From: Cylindrotheca closterium
Taxonomy: Eukaryota > Bacillariophyta > Bacillariophyceae > Bacillariales > Bacillariaceae
Assembly (NCBI GenBank): GCA_933822405.4
Contig: CAKOGP040002402.1
Span: forward strand, 57,128 to 121,127
DNA length: 64,000 nucleotides
Direction: 5' to 3'
Shown here one piece after another: positions 1-11,291 of the stretch. Positions within the stretch are counted from its first letter, which is position 1. Every line of letters begins with the position of its first letter. Made by a program: the position numbers and the translations under genes. The notes below the pieces were generated by a model. The model saw only the letters and a list, made by a program, of their open reading frames with translations. It was not told the origin of the DNA and searched no databases.

Positions 1-995
1 GCCTCCAGACGCAACATGCCGAGATCGTAGATCGCACCTTTTGTATCCATGGCGAGGGAGACATAATCTTCAATCGAGTTACCAGCCTCGAGACCTTCAT
101 CCAGATATTTTAGGTATTCATCCTTGTAGATAGTACTGTAGGTACCAAGATTGGAACCCTCTGGAACAAAGAACTCGAATTTGCCAGGTGTATCGTCACT
201 GGGAAAGAATCCCAAGGCCTCGAAATTTTCTTGATCTGGAGGAGAGGAAATGTCAAGATTGACAATGCCATTGAACACGTACCCAGTATTTGCGAGCTCT
301 GTGGAGATATCCGCCTTTGTGATGGTATTGGCGTTGAATACATCACGATCCTGATTGAGTTTGAATGATTGAATGAAGGAATGAATGAGCGGACCAAGTT
401 TTACAGCAAATTGTGTTGACACATAGAGTAGCATAATCAATCAATGACATGCACATACCTCATCTGTCAACAAAATCATATTCTTGAACATTGTTCCACA
501 AGTAGTAGTGAGTTCGTGTCCGCTAATGGTGGCAGGAGTGTTTTCAATCCCCATGAGAATACCAAGATAAGGATCTTCCACTCCACCAAGGACTCTCCAA
601 GAGCCCATGACTTCAGCCAGCTCATCCGTAGTTGCTGGAACACTCCATGTCATGGCATCCACACATCCATGAAAGGCAAAACCAGTCTCTTTGTTTTGTG
701 CTGCTCCAAATCCATGAGAACAGACAAAGATCCGATCGTAATTCTTGACTCGATAGTCCGAGACAAGCATGGGCATGACTTGATTGGCCAAAAAGTCTTG
801 TTCGAACATCATGCTGCCAGATTCGTCCACCACGAGACTCAGCAAGGCGCAATCGTCGACTCCGGTCAAACTTGCGGAATGATCAAACTTGTCCGTTGGG
901 ATTTCCAGAACTGCCGAAGCTGTGTTTACAAGAAGAAGAAGCACAACGAAGGACGACAAGACGAGTGTCTTGGAATTGGGATTCGTTGCCATCAT
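1..995 (-). CDS. Secreted von Willebrand factor A-domain protein, 3' part outside window
   Basis: Exon 1 runs 995 to 459 and exon 2 from 350 past the window edge, joined by a 108-nt GT-AG intron (458-351) in phase 0. The protein starts with a signal peptide (about 28 residues ending in a small-residue site before LEIP). A vWA fold follows: the metal-ion-dependent adhesion motif DESGSM lies near residue 57, and the final vWA strand ILLTDE lies exactly at the exon end. The same intron position and the flanking TDE/DRD residues recur in the neighbour at 2110-4180, so the two are tandem paralogues. vWA domains bind protein or matrix ligands through a divalent metal, so an extracellular or cell-surface adhesive role is inferred. 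The leader just upstream of the ATG (996-1038) is A/C-rich on the coding strand. The C-terminal half, including any vWD domain, cannot be seen. Confidence 0.75.
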
Positions 996-2109
996 GTGTA
1001 TTGTATTGTATTGTTTTGTTTTGTTTTGTATTGTTGTTGTGACTATTGTTGGTCTAATATATTTTGAGACGCGGTATTTTTGTTTGTCTGTTCTTGTTCT
1101 TTCTACAATAAGCTGTGCGGTAAAGTGTTTTGTGCTGTCTGAACGCTAACTAACGAGTGTTGGAGAGATAGCAATGCAGGCAGGTGTGTCGTTTGCTGTC
1201 AATGTACTGGTAAGCCCGAACTACTAATAATTGCTTGGCTGGAGATTCGTATACTGTATTATTGTTTCTCAAACACAAGACATGCAATCGACAGGAAATC
1301 CAAAGTTAGTCAATGAATAAAGCCGCTCAGCGTTTCCAAGTTCCACGCATATTTCATGTGCACGTTATTGATTTTCGTGGTGTCCAAGCAGTCTGGAAAC
1401 CTTCGTTTTCCCGAAAGTCTCCAAACACTATAAGTAAACTTCACAAGATTCAAAAAACACTTATGGTGCATGTCCTTATATCCGTTGAACACTTATATTA
1501 TAATGGATTTTCACCGGTTACGTGAAGTTTCGATTTTCCATCCACAGCACGCTCTACGTGAACCTCAATCTTGCCAAAGTGAACCCTCCTCGTTTCAAAT
1601 CTCTCTGTGCAGTTTTTTTGGTTCGTGTTTTTTACAGTGGAACATATATAATAATTAGACCTATTAATTTTAAACTGTGTACATTTTTGGCCACTTGTAA
1701 AAGTACACGAGTACACGAATAATAATAATAATACTGTATTAGGTAGTCGCAAACCAAGCCACGAAGAAGAAGATGATGATGATGCAAACACGATGAATGA
1801 AAGGCTGAGGAAGACAGTATACATACAAGAATAATATCGACATTAGCAAGCTAGCATTTTTTAAAAGGATGCAATTTGAAATTGTACAGTATGTTTGTTA
1901 TCAAGAGCATCTGGCATTGGTAAATTATGGCACGTGATAGGAATAGATAGTCCTACTATTTTATATATTGTATAATAATTATATTTTTAGGATACTTGTT
2001 GCAATACGATACAGTAGTCCTAGGATATGTATATACTATAGATTAGTGTTTGTTATTGCTGGTTCCTTCCCCATGTGTTGTTGGTTTTGCCCTAAAACAA
2101 GAGTATATT
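996..2109. other. Intergenic, no supported gene
   Basis: AT-rich spacer between two tandem minus-strand genes. It holds the A/C-rich leader of the upstream-facing gene (996-1038) and short AAT/TA runs. A 108-codon ATG frame on the minus strand (1824-1498) has a hydrophobic start but no other support, so it is not called. Confidence 0.6.
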
Positions 2110-4180
2110 TTAGAAAGCACCAATCATGTCAAGATCTTGTGTGGCCAAGACATCATAGACACAGTCCTTTCTTGAAAGAGGATCGTTCAAAGTCTTGCAA
2201 GCTTCCTCGGCTTGTTCAATAGTAATCCCGGACTCGGCCAACCGACGGCGACGTTCGCCACGTGGGTCTTCAGGTTCCAAGCACTTTTCTGGGAATTGTG
2301 GGTGTTCCATGGCGTGGAACAACTTGGGTTCACTTGGAAGAACTTGCCATTCGTGTCCGAGTTCGGCAAAGTCATTGAGGACGGTTTCTCCATCACGAGC
2401 CAAGGTCTTGCCAGAGTAGTAGTCTCCCAACAAACCAACAGAGGTTCCAAAGGCGGTAGAGCCACCCGAGAACTTGACGGCAACAAATTCCTTGTAGACT
2501 TGGATCTTGATGAATTCACCAGGGTACTTGGATCCCAAGTCAATCTTGAAGATGCGCTTGTAGTTGGTAGAAGCTTCATGAGTGACTGGGAATTCAGCAA
2601 TTCGATCCAGATCTCCTTGGTATTCGTAGTTGACCCAGTATTTGGCTTCTGGATCTTCCATGTCGCCATTGCCCTCAATTTCAATAATATCATTGCCAAT
2701 GCGAATGGCAACGTTCTTGATGTAAGACCAGAATCGAACAATCTTGGTACGGATTTGGACATCAATTCCCATGCCATCGGCAAAGGAAGGATTCTTGAGC
2801 ATGACTAGATCGCACTGTCCGTGGTATTCGTAGTGCTCGTTTCTCCAGGTGGTAATGTGCGGGTCTCCATTTACCTCTGTGGTACGGCAGGGAGGGTTTA
2901 GGCAAACACAAGTGCCTACACAGTCAATCTCGTTGACCTTGATGTCAATAAAGGCTTCGGCAAAGGCCTCAATGGCAACTTGATCAAGGTCTCGAAGGGC
3001 TTGACGAACAGGTCGAATGGACCAGATGGCTCCACGAGTCTCTTGGATGAGAGGAACGTAATGTTGGGGAGAGTTTCCATTGTATCCATCCGCGTAGAAA
3101 CCATCCGGAGGGATGTCGGTGAGTTGTGTGGTCCAGGCACCGGAATGTCCAGATTCTCTGTGGACATTGGTGGAGAACCATTCGTTGGAAATGTCATAGA
3201 CTTCAACTTCCTTACAAACTCGTCCAAAAAATGGATCATCTACACAGTCTCCTTCCGCTGTGGTTGGATTATTAAGATTGGATTCGGGGTAGTTGACTCT
3301 CAAACCAATAATTGTTTCTTCCGTGTCTGGGATGGCCATGTCGACGTTGACAACTTCGTTGAGGATGTAACCATTGTTGGCCATGGCAGCTCGAACGGTT
3401 TGAATGGTGGCAGCTGGGTTCAAGTTATCGCGGTCCTGTACCGGTACAGTAGTGTGAATTGGTTGGTGTGGAGTTGGAGTTGGAATAGAGAAAAGGAGAA
3501 TAGAGTAGAGTAGAGTAGAATACCATAGTTGTTAGAACGATCGTGTGCAACGCAGTAAGCAGTAAGCATGACAACGAGACAATACAATACAGTACAGTTC
3601 AATACAGTACAATACATACCTCATCCGTGACAAGAATAAAGTTCTTGTTAAAGACTCCGCAGTCTTGGTTGATGTTAATGACTCCACTCGTTCCCACAAT
3701 CGATTCAGGAAGAGCATCTACTCCAGCAATAATGGCGTTGTAACTATCTTCACCATCGCCTGACTTGGCGTTTTGCCAATCAGCAACGCTAGAATCATGA
3801 AGAGCATTGGCGTAACCACCGGAAAAGCCTTTGACTCCCACGGTGCATCCAAGCTCACGAAAGCCAAAGTTACCTGCAGGAGCGTTCAAATAGCCAAACC
3901 CAAAACTGCAGAAAAAGACGTGATCGTACTGGTATTCCTGTGAGTAGAGCAGGTTGGTCATTCTTGGGATGGCGTATTCCTGCATGAACTGTTGTTCGGT
4001 TTGCATGGAACCGGACTCATCCATGGCAATGGAAACCAAGGCACATCGAGCATTCCCAGTTGGTGCAGTGCTGTAATCATACTTTGGAACCACTTCCTCA
4101 ACGTCTCCAAAATCCAAAGCGGCGGAGGCTGTTCCCGCTACTAAGGAAGCAGCTAGAAATAGAGTTGCTTTGGAATTCAT
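2110..4180 (-). CDS. Secreted vWA plus vWD-like domain protein
   Basis: Exon 1 is 4180-3620 and exon 2 is 3435-2110, with a 184-nt phase-0 GT-AG intron, giving 628 residues. ATG 4180 is preferred over upstream non-ATG extensions because it begins a clean signal peptide ending TASA. The vWA domain carries the DESGSM metal site (residues about 55-60), and its last strand ILVTDE ends exon 1. Near residue 375 a GDPHITTW motif opens a vWD-like domain. The C-terminus is a Cys-containing module (EKCLEP, EEAC, RKDCVYDV, ending DLDMIGAF) that resembles the tail of other vWD proteins. An RRRRL basic stretch precedes that module. The layout suggests a secreted adhesive or extracellular-matrix protein. 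The intron holds a 14-bp palindrome, CTGTACCGGTACAG. Confidence 0.8.
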
Positions 4181-6562
4181 CTTTCTTCTACCGTATTGTA
4201 AAGGTGGAGAGAATAAGAACAATCTGTTTTTTATGAACTCCTTTTGTGCTGTGGCTGTTGCTGTTGCACGCTTGAGCCGCTGGCTACCGGGTACCCTGGT
4301 ACTGTACGATATTTTTTTTTCACCCGCAGCCGCGGCAGCCACAGCCAAAAAACCGAAATTCACCTCTTCCTCGTAACAAAAACCCGGAGAATCCCACAAA
4401 CCCAGGCTTGGGTGAACCTCTCCATGAGCGAAACACGCACAATTACTTAAGGCCAAGCAAGATTTGAATTGCCAAAGGTTACGTGGGCGTACCTCGAACT
4501 TCACGTAAGCACAATTTGACCTTCACGTTGGCTGAACCCTACTGTACGTACCTGAAATGCCGTACAGTAATAAAGAGTGCCGTCGCAAAATTGACTCGCC
4601 CAAAACCGAATGCACAGAAACTTGGGTCCTCTAACCAAAATAATAGCAATCCATCCCAGTATTTAATGTTAGTTCCTAAATAGGATACCGATTTTGATCG
4701 GAGAACGACCGTCAAGATCGATCCTTTGCCCGTACAATTTCTACCTGTTTCTACACAAACATGTCGGCGTTCGTGAATGGGCGAGCTTGGTTGACAAATT
4801 TGGGTCCTAATTAGTATTCTCTAAGTGTCCGAATCCTATAAGTGGAAGCAGATGCATCACGTGTCGTTTCACTCTTCGTTTCTATCTCCTTGCACTTTTA
4901 TATGGCTCTACCGTAGAAACTTGTTTCGGAAGATTTTGGACGGACCACCAAGAGAAAGTGACTGTGACATACCCCAAGTCACTTTTCTCAAGTTTTTGCG
5001 ATCCAAAAGTTTGGACAAGATCCAGTATGACTATACGGTATATGGCCTACTGACTTGAGTTGTTAAAACGCACGGGGCATACTCACATATATATCTCATA
5101 TATCATACAGTACCTGTAGTGTACGATTATTATGCAAAAGAGGTTGACTCTCAAATGATTCATTCATACGTGGTGATGGATTCAGAGTGAGGGACTCACT
5201 CAGTCACTCGTGAATTGCACTTCAGGGGGCACATGCAAACGTACGGCATAGATATATATGTATATATATGCCCCACTTTAATCTTGGGCAATCTTACTCG
5301 GATACAACTATTATCATATGTATTATTGTTATTATTATTGTTGTTGTTGTTGTTATGATACTATTATTGTCCACACATTCTGATCATGAAATCATGGAGC
5401 GTTTGCGGTTCTGGAAAAAGAATCATCATTGGCGTTGGCGTTGGCATTATTGGCTTTCTGGAATACTACGGTACAGTACAGTACTGTATTTCATTGTGTG
5501 GTCTCTGACAGTCCTGTATTCTTCAGTATACCTGGCCTGGTGGGTGTACCCTAATGGGTTGGCCTTTGTGCCATCGAACCAGCCGATATGTGCCATAGAA
5601 CCAGCCAAGAGTATCGCATACTGTATAGACAGAACTTCTCATTATTGCGCTCCAACAAAGATACTACGAACTTTCTGTTTGTGGATGATTGATGGATTGA
5701 CTGACTGACTGACTGACTGACTGACTCGTTCATTCCGTCATGCGAGGTTCCTTATGAATATTAATGCTTCCGATGAGTTCAGCTTCAGCTGCTGCTTCTG
5801 CTCGTTCTTGCAATAGAATGGAATGGAATGGAATGGGATCCATACTATATTCATATCGCTCCTTGGGGCAAGGAACTTGAAAGGAGGGCGCTATAGGAGG
5901 CAATAAATGAATGAATGAATGAATAGAAGCAACGGTATTATTTTCAAAAATACCAATAAGCACTCTCCAGTAAAAGGGTTTCTTCTTCAAAGAAGAAAAC
6001 CGAACAACAACAATCCACCCCATCAATCAATCAATCAATCAATCAATCAGTCAGTCCCATCGACTCACTCTAGTTCAATATCATCAATCAACACTTATTT
6101 GTCGGCGCAACAGGCAATTGTTTGATTCCTCCGTCTGTCGTATATTGTGCGGTTGCTTGGTTGCTTGGCTCTGTGTGCAATCGAAACTGAAAAAAAAAAA
6201 AGTTACAGTAGCTTACTCTACATAATTCTCATCGCACAATAATCAAGCATTGAAAAGAGACATTAAAATAGACTATTCAAAAATAGATTATTTAAAAAGT
6301 GAAGAATTATTGTATTTTGTAGTTGGAAGTGTTATACTATATCTCGTCCTCTTGGGGTTCAACGAATCGCAGTCGTCATCCTTCTTCCATCGATGGTGAT
6401 GATTGATTGATCCCAACATATATATATATATATGTAGCACTGCCCGCATATAATCCGTTGGTCCAAAAGAAGAAGTACTGGTACAGTACCAATCGTCACT
6501 CTCACTGATTCACTGATTCATTCACTCACTGATTCATTCACCCACCCAAATGCTTTGGATAC
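4181..6562. other. Long intergenic stretch with tetranucleotide repeats
   Basis: No gene is supported in this 2.4-kb stretch. It contains several 4-nt microsatellites: GACT units near 5696-5726, GAAT units near 5907-5923 and ATCA units near 6023-6052. A TA run sits at 6418-6433. Many copies of GTACAGTA/TACTGTAC-like words occur around 5470-5490 and 6480. Open frames here are short and low in complexity. Confidence 0.6.
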
Positions 6563-7540
6563 CTATTTCCAAGCATTGATAGATGCCTTGAGTCCCTTGT
6601 AGAAACCGGGATCATAAAAGTTGTACTTGGCAATAATGGCAAAATCTCCCACCTTGGTTCGATCATAAGTCTTCTTGGAGCGATGAGGATCAAAGACTCG
6701 ACTTGAAATCCAATGCATAATGCTCTTGTCCAATGGTTTCAATATGACTTGGAGTGGATCGGTAGGATTCTGCAGTGGACTCGAAGATGTTTGATACCCA
6801 TTGTAACTGGGATAAAACATGCAAAGTCCATTGTTGTCACTGTATAGGTAAGCATCATTGTAGAGTTCGTAGGTATAGGGCAATTCGTCCTTGGCCGGGC
6901 CGATGCTAAAGATGAGCATGCCAAATTCACAAGGAGCATTAATGTCGCGGCGGTATTCCACACTGCCGTCGGGTCCCATCCGAGACGAATACGTCACGGA
7001 AGCGGAATGATGGGGATGAAAGGGTGGTGGAATGGGGCCTTGGACTTCTCCTCCTGTGGTAGTGGTAGTGGATGGATGATGATTGCTCAGATTGTGATTG
7101 TGATTGTGATTGTGATTGGTTGCGGCTAGGACGTCTTCCATTTTGACAATTTCAAAGTCCATGAGGAATGCGGCATCACTGTTTTCGTCTTCTCCTTCTT
7201 CTTCGTTATCAGTGTGCGCCCAAGCATGCTGGGTGGACGACAACGGCACCAATGGCAAGACTTGATTGGGTTCCACATACGGACCAATGATGTTCCACAC
7301 TGTGACACAATTCATACACATGATGACGATGAGGAAAATGGATTTCTTGCAAGGACCCCAATGAGCAAAGTCACCAATTTCTTTTACTTGTCCAGGAGCC
7401 AGCGTGGAGGATGATTCTTCGGATGAAGGTTTGTCCAAAAGAGCTTCCTTGAGGTTGGTCTCTTCGTCATCGTTGATGACTGCCAAAGTTGTCTTGTTTG
7501 CTGCCGCTGGTGGTGGTGGTGGTGCTGCTGCTGCTGTCAT
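6563..7540 (-). CDS. Single-pass membrane protein of unknown function
   Basis: Intronless frame of 325 residues from ATG 7540 to TAG 6563. The N-terminus is Ala/Pro-rich and acidic (about residues 1-60). One hydrophobic segment follows (about 67-88, KSIFLIVIMCMNCVTVW), then an acidic region and a (HN)4 dipeptide run near 140-150, then a more ordered C-terminal region with aromatic and charged residues. A soluble N-terminus, one membrane span and a probable lumenal or extracellular C-terminal domain are inferred. I do not recognise the C-terminal domain. The gene is clearly coding by length and composition, but no function can be given. Confidence 0.6.
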   Translation of the reverse strand: MTAAAAPPPPPAAANKTTLAVINDDEETNLKEALLDKPSSEESSSTLAPGQVKEIGDFAHWGPCKKSIFLIVIMCMNCVTVWNIIGPYVEPNQVLPLVPLSSTQHAWAHTDNEEEGEDENSDAAFLMDFEIVKMEDVLAATNHNHNHNHNLSNHHPSTTTTTGGEVQGPIPPPFHPHHSASVTYSSRMGPDGSVEYRRDINAPCEFGMLIFSIGPAKDELPYTYELYNDAYLYSDNNGLCMFYPSYNGYQTSSSPLQNPTDPLQVILKPLDKSIMHWISSRVFDPHRSKKTYDRTKVGDFAIIAKYNFYDPGFYKGLKASINAWK

Positions 7541-8062
7541 GGTCTTTTGGTTGTTATATGCCGACTAGGGAGAAGTCAGAGAATAGAATAGAGGAAATAG
7601 AATAAGGAAACAATGCCAATACGTACCGGTAGACAGTAAGAATCTCCAAGAGTCTTGTCGTATTATTGTATTGTATAATACCATCGTAATCCTCACCACC
7701 ACGTGCCGCGTTGACAAAGATAGATTCTGGAGTCGTGGTTTGGTTCGGACGAGTCGATTCAAGGTTTCGGGACTTCACTAGCTAGAATAGTATGCCAAGA
7801 CCCATGAATTGACTTGTTTCAGAAGTAGATCGAGACACGTGAAAGCAACTATCACTATAGTATAGTATAGTCTAGCTATACTCGTGGCTGCTTCGGTCGT
7901 GGCTGGAGTAGAGTTCTTATTGTACTCGTACTGTATCTATTATTTGGTATTTCGTCGTCCCCATACTACTACAGGATTCAAAAGTGGTAGACACTTTGTC
8001 ATTCACGTTGACCAATAATATCAATATTCGTACTCTCCAAACACCTAGCAGTAGCTCTTTTT
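7541..8062. other. Intergenic / 3' flank of the glutathione peroxidase gene
   Basis: This stretch holds the 3' untranslated region expected for the minus-strand peroxidase. I looked there for a SECIS element. A short hairpin with an AAAGTG/CACTTT stem (about 7978-8008) follows an ATGA on the minus strand, but the stem is too short for a canonical SECIS, so none is claimed. A TACCGGTA palindrome lies at 7624-7631. Confidence 0.5.
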
Positions 8063-8785
8063 TTACATCAACGCAGCAATATCACTTTCCAAGTCATCGC
8101 CTGGAACAGAGACTTTGTAATAATGATGACACATCAGCACGACGGTACAGAAAAAGCAAAAAGTTACAAACAAAGGCCGTCAGTGAGGACTCTATCCATC
8201 TTCGTTTCTTACCTGTGCCCTCCTTGTCCACAAGGAACTTGCCTTGAAAGTTCCAGTCCGGGTCGTCAGCACCAGTCTCAGTCTTCAAGTGTTGCCACAC
8301 CTTGGGTGCGTCGGATCCAAGAACATTCCCAAGCTTCAAAAGAACACCCGGGAATCCTTGCTTCTCCGCAAAAGCTTGAATTTCAGCGTCGTCCGAAAAT
8401 TCTTGGCCCCCAAACTCCATGCTTGGAAACGCCAAGATCATTAGGTCATCTCCCCACCGTTCCCCGAGTTGCTTCATTTGATCATACTCGCGGCGGGTCA
8501 AACCTCATTCTGTATTCGTAGAAAGAAAGAAAGAAAGAATGTCCCAACGAACGAAGGAGTCAGTCAGCCAGTCAGTTGTATTTTCATAACAAACAGTTAG
8601 TTGGTTTGTCCACATCACTTACGACTGGCAACATTTGTGGCATAGACAACCTTGCCCTTGCAGTCTTCCATGGATTGGATGGAACCATCCGATCTGGTAG
8701 CCGAGAGATCGTAAAAGGATGCCTTGGAAAATGCCATTGCAGATGTAGCCAAGTAAGCTACAAGAAGAAGAAGGGATCGAATCAT
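8063..8785 (-). CDS. Glutathione peroxidase, apparent selenoprotein (TGA at active site)
   Basis: Three exons: 8785-8623, 8509-8213 and 8112-8063 (a second acceptor would start the last exon at 8100). Joined, exon 1 ends NVAS plus one base and exon 2 continues CAA-TGA-GGT-TTG-ACC. This reads NVASQ(U)GLT, the glutathione peroxidase active-site signature with TGA (8507-8505) at the Cys/Sec position. Other family marks follow: FGGQE (catalytic Gln), WNF (catalytic Trp), FLVDKEG and a C-terminal LESDIAALM helix. Length is about 169 residues, normal for the family. The position usually held by the resolving Cys in the FPC motif is Ser (FPSMEF), as in Sec-type enzymes. The N-terminus MIRSLLLLVAYLATSAMA|F is a signal peptide with Phe at +1, the pattern used for diatom plastid import. 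The enzyme would reduce hydroperoxides with thiols. An acceptor skipping the TGA would delete the catalytic residue, so the Sec reading is preferred. No SECIS was confirmed. Confidence 0.8.
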
Positions 8786-10205
8786 GTGTGCAGTAGAATC
8801 AATACAACAATACAACTCAATTCAATGTTGTGAGGATTGTGATTTGTGATGATGATAATCGAAGAGATATAGTATATGCCACATATTATCTTTTTCGCGA
8901 GACTCAGATATTTTATTGATATTTCGATGGAACTGATGTCAGTCGTCTGGCGTTCGTCAAAGTCCGACTAGTCGCAAACCAGCTGTTTCAGTACCTACCC
9001 TGAGAAAACCATCGCATACTGTAGCACACAATCTACACCATTTTTAGTTTTCAAAATGGTAACTTTGAAGCACAAACTAACGATGGTTATCAAAACTGCA
9101 AGAAATCGAGACAACTCATCACTCTTACACTTATCGGATGGGATTCAGAGCAATTCACGATGAAACAACGAATCTTTGTTGTGCAATTTTGTCACTACAC
9201 ACACACAAGTATGATTGATTGATTCTTGCAACATCCTGCGGTTGGCTGGATGAGGCAAACCCAAAAGACAAATTGAAAATGGGCAAACTGGACTCTTATC
9301 CACTTCCAGAGGAATCATCCTTTGCCTCTACTTTGATGAGATGACGGCATTGGATACTCTCTATCTGAGTACGATAAGACGGATTTATTGCGACCCAAAC
9401 GATGGACGCAACAACCACAGGCATCCGTTGGGATTTCAACATACCGGCTGTATATTGCATATAGACTGCCCAGCAATAATGCTTTCTTTTGGCATTCCAT
9501 GTAAACATTGGCTCTGCTGGTGTATTTCGTCGATTTGAGGCTGTGATTTAACCTTTCATTGGACCATCCGCGACGATGGCTCTCAGCAAAAAGCATGGCC
9601 AGATTTAGGTTTGACACGGATTGGACTTTTAATGGGCCCAGTCATGGCAAGACATGGAGTCCACTGCTGCAGTACTTTCTACCTGTATGTATAGTATCAT
9701 GAATTTTTACAAATTTACAATGCGAAATGACATTGATTCTGCTTCTAATCAAAATCCATCATCGTGGGCATTGCAAACAACTTTCGCAAACATATTGTAG
9801 TGAAATGAAACTAACAGTATATACAGGATTGGCTGGTGTTTTATTTTGCATCCATTGCTATTATTATTTTTTTTAATTTTATAGTTCATCTTCGAACTTA
9901 TTGTTCCCATTCAAAGTTTGAAGTATTGAAGGTCCGACGACTTTTGAGTGTCGTCATGAATAGTATTTCCATACTATCTGCACACCAGCTTATTCTGAAG
10001 CCATCCACCATCCTATCTTCCTTGGTTTTATTTGTATGTCCTCCTTAACTTACGCGACCACCTACTGCAATGTTTTGGTGCAGCAGTACCCCTGTAGGCC
10101 GAACTCCCAAAGATCGAGTTGGCCTTGATGTTGCAGGAGGGTCAAACGGTAGAGGTAGATGAACATATCAGGAGTCGCTCTTTTTTTTTGTTTTTAAAAA
10201 AGCTC
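8786..10205. other. Intergenic, no supported gene
   Basis: About 1.4 kb of AT-rich sequence between two minus-strand genes. Open frames are at most 100 codons and overlap on both strands without recognisable motifs. No RNA gene or repeat family was recognised. Confidence 0.55.
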
Positions 10206-11291
10206 TCATTCATTTTTAGAAGGATCCGTAGTATCCTTTAGGAAGGAAATGTTGGCGAATAGGTTGCAAAGGTCCACGATGGAAGGGTCCTTGGACTTGT
10301 CGCAACTCGCTTGATACCTAGCATAAGCATCCGCAGAACAGAGTATGACCGATGGTGTCATTTTCTTTCTCAAATCAGTCATGGACAAACAGGGTGTCTC
10401 CAAGACGATGGATAAATCTTCCATGGATATGAGCTCTCGATCGATGACACTGCTGGCATAAATGATTGTAGTCACAGTGGCGACGAGGAGTAGGGCAATG
10501 GCAATGGAACCAAAAGTGGTCGAGGAGTCCAATACTACCTCCATTGCTGCAATCGATTGAGCGTCCTCAAGGGATAGCAACGGTGGAAGTGGTGCTGGGA
10601 CGAATGGGTCCTTGGTGGTGTAGGATTCCATTCCGTCGAAAACATCTCTGACAATGAATTCAGGGTCAAGTATGCTTGGCCAAGCTGGAGCTGCAGCAAG
10701 TAGGTCACTGGCAACATATTCTAGCTTCTTGTAGACTCGTTGGTACTCGACATGGGACTCTTGGTTGTATGCTTCGAGCTTCTGGATGAAGAGTTCGATC
10801 TTTGAATGCATGGCAGTAAACGCTGCTTGGGCGTATGCTTTGTACTGCTCATTTAAGAGTTCTGCCAAAGACAAGCCTTCGTACTTCTCGTTGAGGTCTT
10901 GTGCGTAAGCTTTGATCGATTCGTAGTTGATCGATTGCTTGTAGGCGTTGTAGTTGTACTCGATACTGAAGAACTCGAAGATGACAGACATGGCATCAGT
11001 GAATGTTTCGGCGAAGGCTTCGTACTTCTTGCTGAAGTCTTGTGCGAAAGCCTTGACCGATTCGTAGTCAATAGACAGGATAAACTCCGCAAGGGAGAAA
11101 GAAGGAATACCAGTGGATTCCATCTCCACGGTGGTTCCAAAAAAGTCAACAGTGGAAACAATGTTTTCGTTGGCCAAACTGGAGACTTGAGTGGATGGAC
11201 GAGTGTAGTTTGCACTCATCAAGGAAGGCATGGCCATTGGCTGCATGGCCAAAAGAAGAAAGATCATGATGATGGATGGAAGAGACAACAT
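10206..11291 (-). CDS. Secreted/membrane protein with internal helical repeats, unknown
   Basis: Intronless frame of 361 residues from ATG 11291; the open frame extends upstream only through non-ATG codons. The start MLSLPSIIMIFLLLAMQPMA is a signal peptide or anchor. Between about residues 75 and 190 there are repeated segments of the form SI(D/N)YES(V/I)KA(F/Y)AQD followed by KYE, indicating a duplicated helical unit. A strong hydrophobic segment lies near residues 265-285 (IAIALLLVATVTTIIYA), and a Cys-containing tail follows. A signal peptide plus one membrane span would put the repeats outside or in the lumen. I do not recognise the family. Confidence 0.6.
   Translation of the reverse strand: MLSLPSIIMIFLLLAMQPMAMPSLMSANYTRPSTQVSSLANENIVSTVDFFGTTVEMESTGIPSFSLAEFILSIDYESVKAFAQDFSKKYEAFAETFTDAMSVIFEFFSIEYNYNAYKQSINYESIKAYAQDLNEKYEGLSLAELLNEQYKAYAQAAFTAMHSKIELFIQKLEAYNQESHVEYQRVYKKLEYVASDLLAAAPAWPSILDPEFIVRDVFDGMESYTTKDPFVPAPLPPLLSLEDAQSIAAMEVVLDSSTTFGSIAIALLLVATVTTIIYASSVIDRELISMEDLSIVLETPCLSMTDLRKKMTPSVILCSADAYARYQASCDKSKDPSIVDLCNLFANISFLKDTTDPSKNE

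Noticed and set aside
1498..1824. 108-codon ATG frame on minus with a hydrophobic start
   Set aside because: AT-rich, Ser run from a simple repeat, no domain and no splice support; chance is likely.
5268..5708. 146-codon plus frame with Ile/Val-rich start
   Set aside because: Driven by ATT/GTT microsatellite; no recognisable domain.
7978..8008. Hairpin after ATGA in the peroxidase 3' flank as a SECIS
   Set aside because: Stem of about six to seven pairs and no apical AA in the right place; does not meet the canonical SECIS form.
8500..8509. Alternative acceptor that would splice out the TGA (NVASRLT reading)
   Set aside because: It would remove the catalytic residue and the conserved Gly while the rest of the peroxidase is intact.
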